NCBI GenBank assembly: GCA_920105625.2
Contig: CAKKTE020000496.1
Span: 62,001 to 126,000, forward strand
Reading direction: 5' to 3'
Source of the DNA: Clusia tigrina
Taxonomy: Eukaryota > Arthropoda > Insecta > Diptera > Clusiidae
Length of the DNA stretch: 64,000 nucleotides
The position numbers were made by a program, and so were the translations under genes. Under the pieces are notes generated by a model. The model did no database searches, was not told the DNA's origin, and saw only the letters and a list, made by a program, of their open reading frames with translations. This document shows, piece by piece, positions 63,201 through 64,000 of this stretch (positions are counted from its first letter, which is position 1; each line of letters begins with the position of its first letter).

Positions 63201-64000
63201 ATTTCAAGGTTTTATGACGCTCCAGTAAAAAGTTACAAGCATTTGTATGTTGCAAACTTTGATAGGTGTAGGACGTACCGTATAGAAGTTAGGGCCATTT
63301 AAAGTTTTATCAGTGTTTGATTTGGGAATCAAGGGTAGCATAGCGTTGAGCGATAGCTTAAATTGACAAGAGGCTTGAGTACTTTATTGTTAGAAAATTT
63401 CAAGGTTTTATGACGCTCCAGTAAAAAGTTACAAGCATTTGTATGTTGCAAACTTTGATAGGTGTAGGACGTACCGTATAGAAGTTAGGGACGTTTCAAG
63501 TTTTATCAGTGTTTGATTTTGGACTCAAGGGTAGCATAGCTTTGAGCGATAGCTTAAATTGACAAGAGGCTCGAGTACTTTATTGTTAGAAAATTTCAAG
63601 GTTTTATGACGCTCCAGTAAAAAGTTACAAGCATTTGTATGTTGCAAACTTTGATAGGTGTAGGACGTACCGTATAGAAGTTAGGGCCATTTGAAGTTTT
63701 ATCAGTGTTTGAATTGGGACTCAAGGGTAGCATAGCTTTGAGCGATAGCTTAAATTGACAAGAGGCTCGAGTACTTTATTGTTACAAAATTTCATGGTTT
63801 TATGACGCTCCAGTAAAAAGTTACAAGCATTTGTATGTTGCAAACTTTGATAGGAGTAGGACGTACCATATAGAAGTTAGGGCCATTTGAAGTTTTATCA
63901 GTGTTTGATTTGGGACTCAAGGGTTGCATAGTTTTGAGCGATAACTTAAATTGACAAGAGGCTCGAGTACTTTATTGTTAAAAAATTTCAAGGTTTTATG
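60284..64000. repeat. Array block H: 19 heterogeneous monomers to window end
   Basis: 60480-61067 gives a third, weaker U1-U2-U3 series (gaaagttgc/gtttggg, cgtataaaag, aagctttatc) without the aatttttaag change. After that the monomers are individual: 61264, 61460 (acggtattg), 61852 (gctaaag), 62048 (aaaattttc), 62244 (U8-like), 62440 (ggtgaagg), and later near-consensus ttagaaaat types. Part of the series at 55977-56759 (tttcatcag/gagccta, accatat/gttagtgcc, aataaaaag, accctcc) recurs at 62440-63027. The last monomer starts at 63812 and is cut after 189 bp. Confidence 0.85.

Larger units (their letters stand above)
1..64000. repeat. 196-bp satellite DNA array, 325 head-to-tail monomers
   Basis: The whole window is a tandem array of one 196-bp monomer, about 37% G+C. 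Monomer starts can be followed without a break from base 1 to the partial last monomer at 63812. Of 325 monomers most are exactly 196 bp; 14 are 229 bp and the rest differ by small indels. All copies have the same orientation, and no insertion, inversion or unique spacer was seen. Landmarks in monomer numbering: agtaaaaag at 1, gcaaactttgatagg at 29-43, gacgtaccgtat at 49-60, ctcgag at 151-156, ggttttatgacgctcc at 181-196. Long arrays with higher-order repeats are typical of eukaryotic centromeric or heterochromatic satellites; that location is inference. The family and species are not recognised. Confidence 0.98.

Noticed and set aside
1..64000. CRISPR array
   Set aside because: The period is one continuous 196-bp unit with related sequence throughout; there are no short conserved repeats separated by unique spacers.
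1..64000. CENP-B box (YTTCGTTGGAARCGGGA-like)
   Set aside because: Scanning the consensus on both strands I found no stretch with the required TTCG...A..CGGG core.
1..64000. Transposon-derived tandem repeat or LTR fragment
   Set aside because: No terminal inverted repeats, target-site duplications, reverse transcriptase or transposase coding stretch, primer-binding site or polypurine tract could be seen.

Overview
The window is one uninterrupted tandem satellite array. It holds no protein-coding gene, RNA gene, mobile element or unique sequence that I can support. The monomer is 196 bp, about 37% G+C, and every copy lies head to tail in the same orientation. I walked the array from base 1 to base 64000 by locating each monomer start (defined as the agtaaaaag motif or its variants). 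I count 325 monomers, the last one cut at the window edge. The individual indels I located sum to exactly the net length difference of +307 bp over 325 x 196, so the walk is internally consistent. Neither edge of the array is in the window.

An array this long and this well organised, with higher-order repeats (HORs), points to a eukaryotic nuclear genome: centromeric, pericentromeric or large heterochromatic/subtelomeric DNA. I do not recognise the monomer and cannot name the organism or say whether it is plant, animal or other. The monomer length is close to a nucleosome repeat length. I see no CENP-B box.

Layout. (A) 1-7056: 36 monomers, all exactly 196 bp, in overlapping 5-, 8- and 9-mer HORs. 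(B) 7057-14625: a 10-monomer HOR of 1935 bp in two tandem copies that look identical, then a 13-monomer HOR of 2523 bp; 10-bp and 7-bp deletion monomers appear here. (C) 14626-27888: mixed types, the first 229-bp monomers (with an internal 40-bp duplication), and a 17-mer of about 3350 bp. (D) 27889-43001: six successive versions of an 11- to 13-monomer HOR (2187, 2187, 3590, 2383, 2579 and 2187 bp), with second-order structure and a recent 1403-bp tandem duplication inside version 3. (E) 43002-46968: a return of C-type monomers. (F) 46969-52257: more heterogeneous monomers with few long repeats. (G) 52258-60283: a 9-monomer HOR (1762 bp) nested in a duplication of about 2.5-3.1 kb, with a 587-bp trimer present twice in one copy and once in the other. 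(H) 60284-64000: heterogeneous monomers to the window end.

What the array records is its own recombination history: slippage between short direct repeats inside the monomer, out-of-register exchange that built the 229-bp unit, fusion monomers marking crossover points, and nested block amplification. The recurrent short minus-strand reading frames are by-products of the repeat. They start at TTG, and they end because 196 is not a multiple of 3.
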